Positions 36,611 to 51,552 of a DNA stretch of 64,000 bases are shown here, in pieces; position 1 is the first letter of the stretch, and every line of letters begins with the position of its first letter. The translations under genes and the position numbers were made by a program. Origin of the DNA: Dryas octopetala (lineage: Eukaryota > Streptophyta > Magnoliopsida > Rosales > Rosaceae); assembly GCA_963921425.1 (NCBI GenBank), contig OY992832.1:13701249-13765248 (forward strand), in the 5' to 3' direction. The notes beneath the pieces are model-generated. The model worked only from the letters and a program-made list of their open reading frames with translations. It was not told where the DNA came from and made no database searches.

Positions 36611-37065
36611 AGTTCATTTCCAGGTTGCATATCTGAATTTGCCGAAAAGACAATCCAATGTCTGTGTTTCTGCCTACATGTGAAATAAATAAAAGAAACT
36701 TAGATGCCTAGGGGGTATTTTCTCCCAGCTCAGTGTACTACATACAAGTATTTTAGCTTAATTGGTTGTGTAAGGCTTTATACTATTGAGAAAGTGGTAA
36801 AATGACATGCACAGCATATGAAGTAGCTAGTGTGTTTTTGATCGTTATATCTATGCAAGATTTTGATTTTATCTTTGGTAGGCATTGTTGGACTCCGGCA
36901 TCCTTCAGTAATGCCCCCATCAATTTCGAATGTCAATCCCAGGGGAACATATGAAGTGAAAATCTTAATTGTTGTGTGGCTTCATGCCAAACGACGAAGT
37001 TTCCTGGGGTTTCTCATGTGTGTGATTAGTATACTTGGTTTGGACTTGAGAGCTCTGAGTGTAAG
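36611..37065. other. 3' flank of the 34786 gene
   Basis: Probably 3' UTR to about 36.8 kb (AATAAATAAAAG at 36686 could serve in polyadenylation). No other gene is seen. Confidence 0.5.
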
Positions 37066-37783
37066 TTTAAACTAAGAAATTGGGCTTGAAAAGGTGTGGT
37101 TCTTAAAACAACAGAATCCCTTATTAAAACTATTTGGTGGAAAAAACTTTTTTTTTTTTTGCCACGGAAGTATACTTCCAGTTAGAGATAGGAAACTGGG
37201 AAAGTGTCATTATTCAAAAGACATCTAATTTATTTTTTTACTTGAAAAGTTTTACAAGTTATACATATGTTCAACACATTGGTATTCTCTATAACACATA
37301 TTAACTTTTTTTTTTTTTTTTTCAGAAGTTTGCAGGGGATATGACCCCTTAGTCCCTTCTATGTTCCGCCCTTTGCGTGGGCAGTTGAGCTCTTCCTTCT
37401 CCCATTTGGGTGAGCAGGTTTCTCCATTCTGCAAAACCATTGTTCCTTTCTGCTATAAAAATGGATCTCTGAGGCATATTTGGTGTTCCATTAATGACTA
37501 CTAATGTACATGATGTCCTCTTTTGATATGTTCATCTTCCCTTTGTCTCTTCTACCATTTACTTGTGTCCGTTCAGGTTGGCCTCGCTGAAAATAACACA
37601 GATAGATTCTTCAACACACACAAATGGAAACACAGAGGGACTATAATAATGGTAACGGGGACACAAAAATGGGATTGTATGGGTCATTTTGCACTAGGAG
37701 TATGCGCTCACCTTCCTCAAGACAAATGACAAATACAAATAAGCTATTTAACATTCATCTTGTGATAGTGTGCCTGGATATTA
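37066..37783 (+). repeat. Duplicated segment, copy 1
   Basis: Begins TTTAAACTAAGAAATTGGG and ends GTGTGCCTGGATATTA. The same blocks recur in order at 38732-39946 with high identity in the final ~370 bp. The block after a poly-T tract and CAG (37321) keeps an open frame of about 60 codons (EVCRGYDPLVPSMFRPL...) in both copies; I do not recognise it. Confidence 0.85.
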
Positions 37784-37814
37784 GTGTACAACCCATTAGG
37801 TGATTATACACTTT

Positions 37815-38110
37815 GGCCTCATTTGGTGTATAAGAGTGGATAGAATATAATATATTGTAAAATCATGTGTATTTAAATAAGAAACTTCTAACTTTAAGAA
37901 AGAAAATGGAAAAGAGATAGACTAATAATATGAAAAAACTTATCCCTTCCAATCTCCCCCAAAATGGTGGGATTAGGAGGGATAAGTTTCTCTTCATAAC
38001 TAATTCATCTTCTTCCTTTATGTTAGAAAACACCCTTCATCTTTTTCCTTAAAAGCACATGATTTTACCATTTATCATATTCTATCTAATACTATGCATC
38101 AAACGAGACC
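37815..38110. mobile_element. MITE with ~55-bp imperfect TIRs, Tourist-like
   Basis: The left arm GGCCTCATTTGGTGTATA pairs with the reverse complement of the right arm, GGTCTCGTTTGATGCATA, and both arms go on to GTAAAATCATGTG. Ends of GG(C/T)CTCGTTTGG type are common in Tourist MITEs. A clear target duplication was not found. Confidence 0.65.
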
Positions 38111-38731
38111 TCTGTGAATGTGAAACTCATCCAATGGACAAATAAGACTTTCCCAACTTTTGTGAAAGAAGAATAACGTTCATGCTGGTCATATCACATC
38201 ATCTCGTTACTATAGTAGGTCAAACCACTTAAAATAAATCATTTATTAAGATTTCATAGTAATTTAATAAAACTCAAGAAAATATTTACCTATAAGAGAG
38301 ATAAGAGATGACTTGACATTTCATAAGATATGTTTTATTTTGAAATTAGAAAAAGTTTTATGTAATGAAATATAAGAGCATATGTGCCATTATGTTATTG
38401 AGTTGAGATATCAAATCAGCCATATCTATGTTACATGTAAGTTTATCTCTAAAACTCAAAAGTTGGATGTCCATTTTCGAAAGATGTCATAACATGTATT
38501 GAAACCGAACAACTTTTTCAATTACAATAAGATATAGTCTGGAATATCATACCACTTCAACACAATAACTTGGTATGATATTTGTAGCACTAATTATCAT
38601 CATCAATTTTTTTTAACTCGTTATGTAATATCCAGTTTTTAAATATTGATTTTCTATTTGATTCTTTTTTTTTTTTTTTTTGTAATTGATAGTTTAATTG
38701 TTCATGTGCTGATTGTATAATATTGGATGAC
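38111..38731. other. Between the duplicated segments; no gene
   Basis: AT-rich with a poly-T run near 38667. No coding frame. Confidence 0.5.
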
Positions 38732-39946
38732 TTTAAACTGAGAAATTGGGCTTGAAGAGGTATGATTCTTAAAACAAAAGAACCCGTCATTAAAAACGAT
38801 TTGGTAAAAATAAACTTCCAGATTTTTTGGCCTCGGAAGTATACTTCCAGTTAGAGATAGGAGAAGTGTCATTATTCAAAAGACTTTCTTATTTATTTTT
38901 TGAGTTAATTACAAATATGGTCCACTTATTATTCGTTAAGTATTGTTTTGGTCTACAAATTTTTTTAAGTGCCATAATGGTCCACAAATTGTCTAAAATA
39001 TTTCATTTTGAACCAAATCAAGCAAAATCAGACAATTTTACCCCTAAGTTTTGTACCAATGAGTTGACTTTGAGGGACAAAATTATCCATTTTGGACCAA
39101 AATGAAAAACATAAAACAATTCATGACCCAATATGAAACTTAAAAAAATTTGTAAATCAAAACAAAACATAACGAATAATAAATGGACAATTTCTATAAT
39201 TTTCTCTAATTTTTTTACCTAAAATGTTTTTTTTATGTCTTTCGTTTTAATTCTTTTATTTCTACCTAGAAATCTCTGAAGCATTTTAATGGTTAGGAAA
39301 TTCCAATTTAGGGAATCTATGTATGTTCAAAAAGTTTTAGGAAATTCCAATTTAGGGAAATTCCAATTCATGAAGAGTAGAACTGTAGAAGAGAGTACAA
39401 AAAGTTTTACAAGTTATACATATGTTCAACACATTGGTATTCACTATAACATCTGTTAACTTTTGTCTTTTTTTTTTTTTTTTTCAGAAGTTTGCAGGGG
39501 ACATGACCCCTTAGTCCCTTCTATGTTCCGCCCTCTGTGTGGGCAGTTGAGCTCTTCCTTCTCCCATTTGGGAAAGCAGGTTTCTCCATTCTGCAAAACC
39601 GTTGTTCCTTTCTGCTATAAAAATGGATCTCTGAGGCATATTTAGTGTTCCATTAATGACTACTAATGTACATGATGTCCTCTTTTGATATGTTCATCTT
39701 CCCTTTGTCTCTTCTACCATTTACTAGTGTCCGTTCAGGTTGGCCTCGCTGAAAATAACACAGATATATTCCTCAACAGACACAAATGGAAACACAGAGG
39801 GACTATAATAATGGTAACCGTAACACAAAAATGGGATTGTATGGGTCATTTTGCACTAGGGAGTATGCGCTCACCTTCCTCAAGACAAATGACAAATACA
39901 AATAAGCTACTTCCCATTCATCTTGTGATAGTGTGCCTGGATATTA
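38732..39946 (+). repeat. Duplicated segment, copy 2, enlarged by an inserted MITE
   Basis: Same start and end phrases as 37066-37783. It is longer because of the element at 38902-39206 and about 190 bp of extra sequence after it (39216-39400), which includes a short tandem GGAAATTCCAATTTAGGGA repeat. It ends about 200 bp from the last recognised exon of the cap methyltransferase. Confidence 0.85.
38902..39206. mobile_element. Foldback MITE, probably Mutator-type, inside copy 2
   Basis: Arms of ~115 bp pair imperfectly; the left begins GAGTTAATTACAAATATGG and the right, reverse complemented, GAGAAAATTATAG. Flanks TTATTTTTT and TAATTTTTT match at 8 of 9 bases, close to a 9-bp duplication. The terminal GAGTTAATTACA is the same as in the element at 26249. 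Copy 1 of the duplicated segment lacks it. Confidence 0.7.
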
Positions 39947-40143
39947 CAAAGCAAGAATGAAAAATGTATTAATACTAAAACTCATGATCACGACACGTCA
40001 TTAAGTGAATGACAAAACCATACATAATCAACTGATACTGAATTTTTTTTTTTACTACCATCATTAAATTGGGTCCCAATTAATCAACCGTTTGTATGCA
40101 AAGAGAAAGTAAAGGGCCACAGAATTGAAGCAAAAGAACTTAC

Positions 40144-43100
40144 TCTGATCTTGATTACCATCACCTAATGCACCAAGCCTTCGCATTAGCTCCACATATT
40201 CTGGTTTTTTCATGTACTCGTGCACAAATTCATGTGAGTTCTTCACAAAAACTAGCTCCATATCATACTGCAAAAGGTCAAATGTATTTTAAGTAGTATG
40301 AATATTAGAGGATTAAGAACCCAACGCCTAAAATATCAACATATAATTTACATTGTAACTGAGTACATTTCAAAAGCAGGTGACATTCTCATTAAAGAAG
40401 AAAGTATACCTCTCCTACTAATTTTTTGAACATGTGAAAGGGGACAATCCATTCCGGGCAATCAACAGCATCCTGCAAAGGAAATTATAAGCAGAAATCA
40501 TAGGAAAGAAATCAAACAGACCACCTAGCACTACATTTTAGATACAACCAATATTAACAGCGGAACACATAAATAAACAAGTTCCATACCTCCAGGTGAA
40601 ACTTGTACTGGATACCAAAGGGGCTTGAAGACTTAAATTTCTGAGCCATAAATGAAGCATTCGTCAAATTTGAAATAGTATGTAAAATACTCATGTTCTC
40701 AAAGATCATATCTCAGCTTGAAGAATAACTCAATAAATAAAAATCAAAGCACATAGAACAGCAATATGAGTAAAAACATACCTTTTCAGAAAATTCTTCA
40801 TCAAAACATATCGAGTAGACAGTATTACCAAAGACCAATCCTTCAGCTGCACATTCACAATGAACATAGCATCTCCAATCAATAATGATGAAAGTGGAAT
40901 GCCATGCCCAACAATCTTAATGCTAAATATAAGGGAGAAAGCTAATGGGAGCTTCATCATACAAATCATCTGATCAGACTAGATCCAGTTTATAATAACC
41001 TGAAGTGTGTAGTGCATAACAAGAAAAGGAAACAAGTTGGACACAATTTTCTAAGGATTTGGAAGAGAACAATCTTAATAGGCACAACTAGGTCTTTCCT
41101 TATGCCTCCCTGTCTTTTCTCTTGTCCTCTCAACCAATTTTGTGAAGCTTAATTTCAAGAGTATTTCATTTCAAAAGCAGAAATCAAGAGGATTTCCGCC
41201 GATCCTTCTATGGTCTATTTGGCTTTGCATAACAACCAAGGTCAATAGGTCACTTGTTCGATTGGCGAGAGAGGAAAAGGGAGAGAGTAAACAAAAGATA
41301 AACAAAAGAGGATTTCTGTCTAAATAACTGCACAGCGGGATGAAGCAGATTAAGCACGCTCATTGAAAGTTGGACTAAAGGAAGCAAGAACATCAGTCTT
41401 CAAGGGATGCTCATCATTGAGGGAAACCATTTGTTGAAGCCACATAAGGTTGGAATACAGTGGTAAGGTTGATTACGGCAGTGTTAATTTCTCTACAGAG
41501 AGTCAGGAAGTTGTGGATATCTCTAGCATGCCAACATAGCATATTGTATTCCAAAAATTTAATTAGAAGCTCCATTCACCCCTTTTAAAAAAAAATTCTT
41601 ATTTGAGAATTTACTGGACTTATGAAAGAGCATCAAATTTGTTTCCTCAGATTCAAAATTTCCTACTCTTAGCATGACTCCGAAAGAGAATGAAAAGCAA
41701 GGTGTAAAATAAACCTTCTCTAAGCTTTTTGATGATCACATTGGCATCTGGCATTGTGCCAATGAAAGTACCACCTGGGCGAAGTAAAGCTGAGACATTA
41801 GCCAAGGCTCGCCGTGCACGTGCCTCAGTAGACCAGGAATAATGCAAGGCAAACTGCAAAATAAAATGTATTTTGATGGTTCAGTTTCAAAGGCTTTCCT
41901 CACCTCCAATTTTAATTACTTACAATAGAAGTTAGCAATCTATTAGTACATGGAGAGGCTCACCTGGCAACTGCAGATATCAAAGGGGGCATCATCTGCT
42001 AGGACTTTATCCAGGCGAACCTGAAACCACAACATAGCATTAATATTTATAGGGCATAGAACTACTAGGCAGGATTCATGTCCACATATTCTGTTTAATG
42101 GCTGCTTCCTTGATTGAATGAAGCAAAGGCAAGCTCACTAGGGAAAGAGAATGGCTTTGCTGGCAGCTATCAGATCTGCAATTACCTCATAACAATCTCC
42201 ACATATAAGGTGAGCAGGAAATGTAAATTTTTTACGACGCTGATGATGGTCGGCATCACCATTGTAACGGGTGCGGCAATCTTCTATCTGTACATAAATT
42301 TTGAACATGATAATAAGATGGTTAATGGTGGCACACATTTAAAAGCATAAACAGTAAGAAATAGAAGGCAGCCAACAAAACAGCTTCAGAACGTCTTCAT
42401 GGGGATTGAGGATAAAGATATCACTTTATTGGCCATCAGGAAAAAATACACACACACAAGCAAAATTTCATACTTGAACAATAAGAAATTGGTGGTGTTC
42501 AGAAATTCTTTACCGTTGTAAAAGACTCAGCAATTTATCACTACATGATGAGGTTGTGCAGGATAATAAAAAATACACAAGCACGCAAAAGACACAAAAG
42601 ACTCATTCCTTGTTTGAAAATTAAAGGATTTTCCTTCCGCACCAAATAAAACCCAAACAAGTAACTTATTAGAAGCAATTCTCTACAAAAATGACCAAGC
42701 CAGACTAGGAAATTGAATACAACACCTCACAATAGCTTTAATGTAGACCAACTACAAGTCTACAAGCACAAATGCAAGTTTACACATTCTGAAACATAGG
42801 TTAGAAATTGAGGGGCAATACAATGAAAAATGATTCTGAAATCAATCTTTGGACTCCAAAAGAGGGAATAACTATGATGAAGAGCCTCGACAACCTCAAC
42901 CACAGTTGCATGTAAGTTGTAAATCAATGTAGCTATTATCTAAATGAAAATTTTGAACTAATGAGCTAAATTTAACCAAATTTCAGCACTTACTGAGCCT
43001 TCAGCGATATCAATGCCAACATAATACCCAATTTTGGCCTTGTCCCATTTGATGAGATCACCTCCCTAGCAAAAATAAGAGATTGATTAGAGAATATTTA

Positions 43101-44056
43101 GTCAAAGGAAAGAGGAAAAAAAGATGTAATGAATAACCAATACCTTGCCACATGCAAGATCAAGAACAGCATCTCCTCGCCGAGCATAAAGCTGAATTAG
43201 GACACTCTTAATCTGCTCAAACAGAGGAACTATGATCAACTAAAAAAAATATGAAGTGTGATATACTATTATGAAGTATGTATGAGTTTAAAAGACATAC
43301 CCAATTGTTAAGCTTTTTTAAATGGATGATTGGACTAGCTTCTCGTTCTTCCAGAGTTTGATTCGTCCTTGCACTGTAATGATCGGCCACTTTACGTGCA
43401 AAAATTTTTGTACTTTCATCCTCTAAGAATTGTGAATCACCTACGACCACAATGTGAGTCACAGAGATTAAGACAAAAATCTAACACAGTGCTTGCATTC
43501 AATATTATTGCAAGAACTGTAAGAAGAAAAATGAAGATTTTGATATTGATTCTTCATTATATGGCTGTTAGATATATCATATGTTTTTTTGCTATGTTTC
43601 AGTTATAAAAAAGAGTAAAAAAATAGACAAACCAAAAGTTGGTTATATTCCCCTTCTTTCAGTTTCCTCTGTTACCAAGCAAATACGTAAGTTGGATAAC
43701 TAATAACCCCAGGTTCGAGTTAATAACCACATTAATCAGATACACAACAAACATTGAATAACAAAACAACCGAAAACATGAAAGAAAGAGTTCAAACTTT
43801 ATGTTTCTCTCCCTTCTCCTTCACTTTCTCAGCAACCCAGAAGAGAGAAAACGATAAAACTACAAGACCCAGATCCAAAAAATCCCAAACTAACAAAAAA
43901 GATCAACAATTTACCATATGAAACTACAAATCCGAACCAGGGAACAAAAAGGCATGTAAATTCAGCATCACCAATATTACCTTCTGGGTTGTGCTTGAGC
44001 CTGGATTGAGCTGGCCCAAGAGAGGTGGAAGACGATTCTGGGTACCCTCGTTTCAT
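40144..44056 (-). CDS. mRNA cap guanine-N7 methyltransferase, last exon not found
   Basis: Transfers methyl from S-adenosylmethionine to N7 of the cap guanine of nascent mRNA, in the nucleus. Eleven exons (+ coordinates): 43981-44056, 43301-43440, 43144-43212, 42994-43065, 42186-42287, 41964-42020, 41715-41853, 40782-40846, 40590-40640, 40410-40472, 40144-40267. All are GT-AG and phases agree, giving 319 codons plus one base. Key parts: RTNQTLEEREASPIIHLKKL, the SAM motif VLDLACGKGGD, WDKAKIGYYVGIDIAEGSI, SCQFALHYSW, FIGTMPDANVI, SSSPFGIQYKFHLEDAVDCPEW and HEYMKKPEYVELMRRL. The order matches At3g20650 throughout. In that family the next exon carries an ADEWEAAYLYLSFVL-type segment and a basic tail (~50 residues). 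I cannot find it between 40143 and 36611 on the minus strand. Without splicing, the frame stops at 40064 after ~26 unrelated residues. Confidence 0.92.
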
Positions 44057-44265
44057 GACAAAGAATCAAAATGACAGTAGCACAGTATCCGCGTTTCGCA
44101 AGAAAGAATCGAATGCAGGCTCAAGATTAGAGTTTTCTATCAAACAAGAAAAGAAACACGTTTTTCTATTTGTACTCCAACAAAAGTTTAATGAGAGAGA
44201 CAAAGAATGAATGAGAATGGGGTATTTCAAGGGCTTAAAGGTGCTTTGAGTAAGTGTTTCTCTCT

Positions 44266-44272
44266 CTATATA
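44266..44272 (-). promoter_or_regulatory. TATA box of the cap methyltransferase gene
   Basis: The minus strand reads TATATAG about 210 bp upstream of the start codon, followed by a CT-rich leader. Confidence 0.5.
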
Positions 44273-45778
44273 TGAGATTTTATGCTTGCAGGCTGTGTGG
44301 ACCTAACACCGTCACCACCTATTCACCTAATATGTAGTTGTATTTTGTTTATTGTGGTCAGGCGCGTACTAGATTTTCCTCTCCAGTTTGATGAAGCTAG
44401 GGCTAGGGGCATGGTTGGGTTGGGTTGGGTTGAACATATTTACCAAAAAAGAAGACAACTTTGAATCTTTCATAACAGCTTGTCACAGAAGGTCAAACAT
44501 AGCAGTGTATGTGTAGGTTTGTTTTGAACTGCGGTACACTCGGTCTGTATTTTTTTTTCCCTAAATAACACTTTTAGCCCATAAAATTTGAGCAATTTCT
44601 AATATTGTTCTTCAGGTACTTTATATTAGATTACAATCAAAACTCAAATGTCAAGAAACTAATGGAATGATGATATCGTTATGTGCTTGTTATGAATATG
44701 CGTATTTTCGTCATTTCACGTGTTTTTAGAATTTGTTAACTATTAATCATTTATAACAATAACATGTTAAATTTAATCTTATATAGCTTATAAGACTACA
44801 TGTGACAGCGTAGATATTACTGAATAAAGTTCATAAATGAATGTCTATATTGTTGATGCAAATCCACTCCATTAGCTTATCAATTCGCTTAAGATGGATT
44901 AAGTGACATTTATTACTTTTGTCTATTTAAGGCTGCCTCATATAAAAAAATAAAAAAAATACTAGTCCAAATGATGAGGACGGGTAGGTAAATGAATTAG
45001 GATTTAGAATTTAGGATAGGTGTCCTCATGTAACCAAACACCCCCTCCCAAAAATCCTGCGACATGTCGTTTGGAGGGTCTTCTAAAATGGCTGCGAGAA
45101 GCCAAACCAATAAGGCAATAACAAGTAACAACTAACAGCAGCAACAACAGTTTGGCCAAAAAAAAAAAACAACCAACAGCAACAACAGTAAGTTGGTGAG
45201 TCCTAACCAGTTTGGCTGATGTTTTCGCTCAGTTGCCCAAACCACAATCTGTGTCTTTCTTTCTGGAAGCTTTAGGCTGCGAGGACTCCGACTTCATCGT
45301 TTTCAATCGTATTTCGCTCTGGGGGCGAAGTCCGGTATGCCATTATCACCGCGCTCTTTGTTTCCATCTCCAAATTTTTTACTTTTTTGTTGTCCAGAAC
45401 ACAAACTTATATATCAATATATCCCAGTTAATTGAACATTTAATTGATGTAGTTTGATAAGTTGGTATTAATTGTATGTGTAATACGGTTTGTTAAAATG
45501 AAAGACATCAATTTCTTCAATTGAATTGTATACTATGATGTTTGGTTGTGCATTACTCATGTTTGTTTTTTTGTTTTTCGCTTAACTGGTGTGTGATTTG
45601 ACAATTGGAATACATACGTATAACAAGGTTGGGACTTTGGAGAGCTTCATTGATTTTTTTTGCTTTATTGACCTTTCGTTTGCAATATAAAATGCATTGT
45701 ACAACATGTGCTTTATTGATCTGTAACAAGAGTATGTTGTTGAAATAAAATAAAAAAACCAAGAGTATGTTGTTCGAT
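44273..45778. other. Intergenic between cap methyltransferase and BGLU41
   Basis: No gene with clear support. 45212-45345 is an open GC-richer stretch ending in a plausible donor (CCG before GTATGC), but no partner exon follows. CAACAG-type repeats occur at 45130-45190. Confidence 0.45.
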
Positions 45779-49012
<3,234 letters not shown>

Positions 49013-51552
49013 GGTGATTGGTGAAGTACTCTTGGGTTTCTGAAGGGGAACTAGGAAGTTCCTACTTCCTCAGGTGTTTCAGGTAAGTTTCCAGCCTCAT
49101 TGAGGAACAAAGACTCGTTTCTGGGGATTCTTAGTTTATAGAGAAAGTGCAAGGCTGTAAGCAATGTGTCTTAGATGTAAAGTGAAGAATATGATGGAAG
49201 AAGAAATGGGCAAAAGCGACCAGGCTCTCTCTTGCACTTGAAGGTGCTCTGGGATAGGCTAAGGGAGGTGACTTGGGGAGGTTGACTGATGAGCTGAACT
49301 TTCTTTGGTCTTAGTGTGCATGTCATGGAAGATAAATAGAGGATTCAGACACTCCCCATAGGGAGCGAAATAGCTGAATAGTATGAGACTATGAGGATGA
49401 CCTATTTGATGACTAATTGGTCTACTTATTTTGTCTAATTAATGTTTGTGAGAGTGTGTGATTTGAGGTGTTGGGATTCTCTGCTGATATTTTGGTTCCT
49501 AATGTTTGTGGGTTTGGTGTGATTGAGAAGAATGCTAAGCATTAAGCAAGGGTCCTAATGAAGGGAAAACTTAAGCCTTGGGCAATGATTCCATCCGCGT
49601 CAAATTTAAGCTCTAGTTGGTAGGAAGAGGACTAATATATTTTCACATCCATTGCCTTCTTCCTTTAAAAAGGAAACAATTATAGCCGCCATGATAGATA
49701 TGATTGTATCCATCCTATCTAAATAACCTCATAAACATTGTCGTCTTATTATAGCCTATGGAAATTCGATGCCTTCCAATCTTTGAACTCCTTCATTCAT
49801 TTGCCTCCCTAAGAAAAAACAAAGAAAACAAAAAGTCTTAGATCATCAAGTATCTTGATTATTTTATAATTACATGGATTCTTTTCTTAAAAAAATGGGG
49901 AGAAAAAACAAGAAAGAGGAACGGAGATTTTTTTTTGGTCGATGAGGAACGGAGACTTGTCGTGCGTGAATTGCGTGGAAAATACGCACTTATCAACTTT
50001 GAGCCTGACAACTAACAGAACCAAGAATAAAGCATTTTACTACTTTTTTAGTATATTACTGTACGGAAAACTATAAGCACAATCCAACATACAATTTAAA
50101 TGAAGTATTTTATGATTTAATTCGCTTATTACAAAAATTATATTCCATCAAACTTGACAAACTTGTGTTGTGCCAAGATTGATGAAAATTTGATATCTTT
50201 TGGCCTATCTTTAATCAAGCTATCATGTAGGTACTTGATAGGTAGAAAAATTAAACAATAATACAAAAGCTACAACATGTTGTAAGATAACTGCTGACCC
50301 AATCCATTCTCCTACAATTAATGACTGCTGAATCAAACCATTACAGTATGTTGCTATATCATCTTAGAATAATACATCAAACAAACATCAAATATGAAAT
50401 ATTGAAAAAGAACTAGGAAAATGATGAGAATTGAGAAGGTACATACTAGTTTTTAACACTAGAAGGATTATCACATATAGACCCGGTTTTAAGAAGAGTC
50501 ATGTAAGCTAACTATTTTAGGTCTTCAAATGTTCAGGGTCCTGCAATTTTATCAACTTTTAAATATTGTGTTAGGCGGTTAGGCCTAAAAATTTTAGAAT
50601 AATTTTTATGAGTACTAATAAAAAAAATATATATATGCTTAAAGTAAAATGAAACCAAATTATATTTCCTCAATCTTCACCCTTAGGTGAACTATCACCC
50701 ATACATTCTGGTCTTGATAATTTTAGGTTCATTAATTCTTTTGCAAGCTGCTCTTCTTATTCTTTCATTCTTTTATTTGTGCTTTTATTTGTGCCAAGTC
50801 TCTTATTTCAAGCTAATTAATGCCAATTTCCTTGAAAGAAGGACTTTGCCGTACTCTCTTATACAACTTGAACACCTACATTTGGTGGTGCAATAGTAGA
50901 AGTTGAAACCATTAGTATATCAAGAGCTTCTATGATACAAACAGCCGATGTCATATATTTACTATTCAGTGGTAAAAAATTATGTCCTACAAAAAATGAT
51001 GTACCCTTACGACTACGCTCTACCATCCATGTGGATGTATCACATTGCAATGTTTGTATGTGAGAAAAATCCTAGTATATCAACGCAAGTCAATTCTCTA
51101 CAAGCTTTATGAAGCTCTTTATTGACTTCATCCATTAAGATTTCCATGAAGATTGGTGTCTTCTTAACCTTCAATGTCGGTAGAGGTGAATGGCCACAAA
51201 AAAAATGTCGGTAGAGGTGTACAATTTTGACCATAAAAAAAAATAAAATAAAATAAAATAGAGGCGTACAATGGGTTAGGCCGGGCTTGCCAGATCCGAC
51301 TGAAGCCCAACTTGTTTAAGATCCAAGCCCACTACATGTTCGGCCATTTGTGGTTTTCTTCTTAGAGGGTACTTATGTCATTTACTCTCCAAAAATTAAC
51401 AATTAACTTGCTAGAAGTCTAGAACGTAGGTCATCTTCGTGATTTCAATAAAATTAGCTCTCCAACCTCTCCCTCTGTCTCAGTCTCTGTCTCTCTCTCT
51501 CTAGAAAACCAGTGAAAGGGTTTTGGGCATAAACCCTTCAAACGCATATACA
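49013..51552. other. Intergenic between divergent BGLU41 and ORRM2 genes
   Basis: The 5' flank of BGLU41 takes the first several hundred bases. Open frames at 50687-51234 on both strands are short; the minus-strand pieces (51234-50859) could be a worn coding fragment, but I do not recognise it. An (AAAAT)n run lies at 51238-51260. A CT-rich leader with (TC)n at 51465-51502 precedes the ORRM2 start. Confidence 0.45.

Noticed and set aside
43700-43730. GGTTCGAGT resembling a tRNA T-arm
   Set aside because: No matching acceptor, D or anticodon arms around it; a second such string near 36022 also fails.
45212-45345. Possible first exon of an unknown plus-strand gene
   Set aside because: Open and ends at a plausible donor, but no downstream partner exists before the beta-glucosidase on the other strand.
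50859-51234. Minus-strand frames that could be a gene fragment
   Set aside because: Two short pieces in different frames with no recognised motif; not enough to call a pseudogene.
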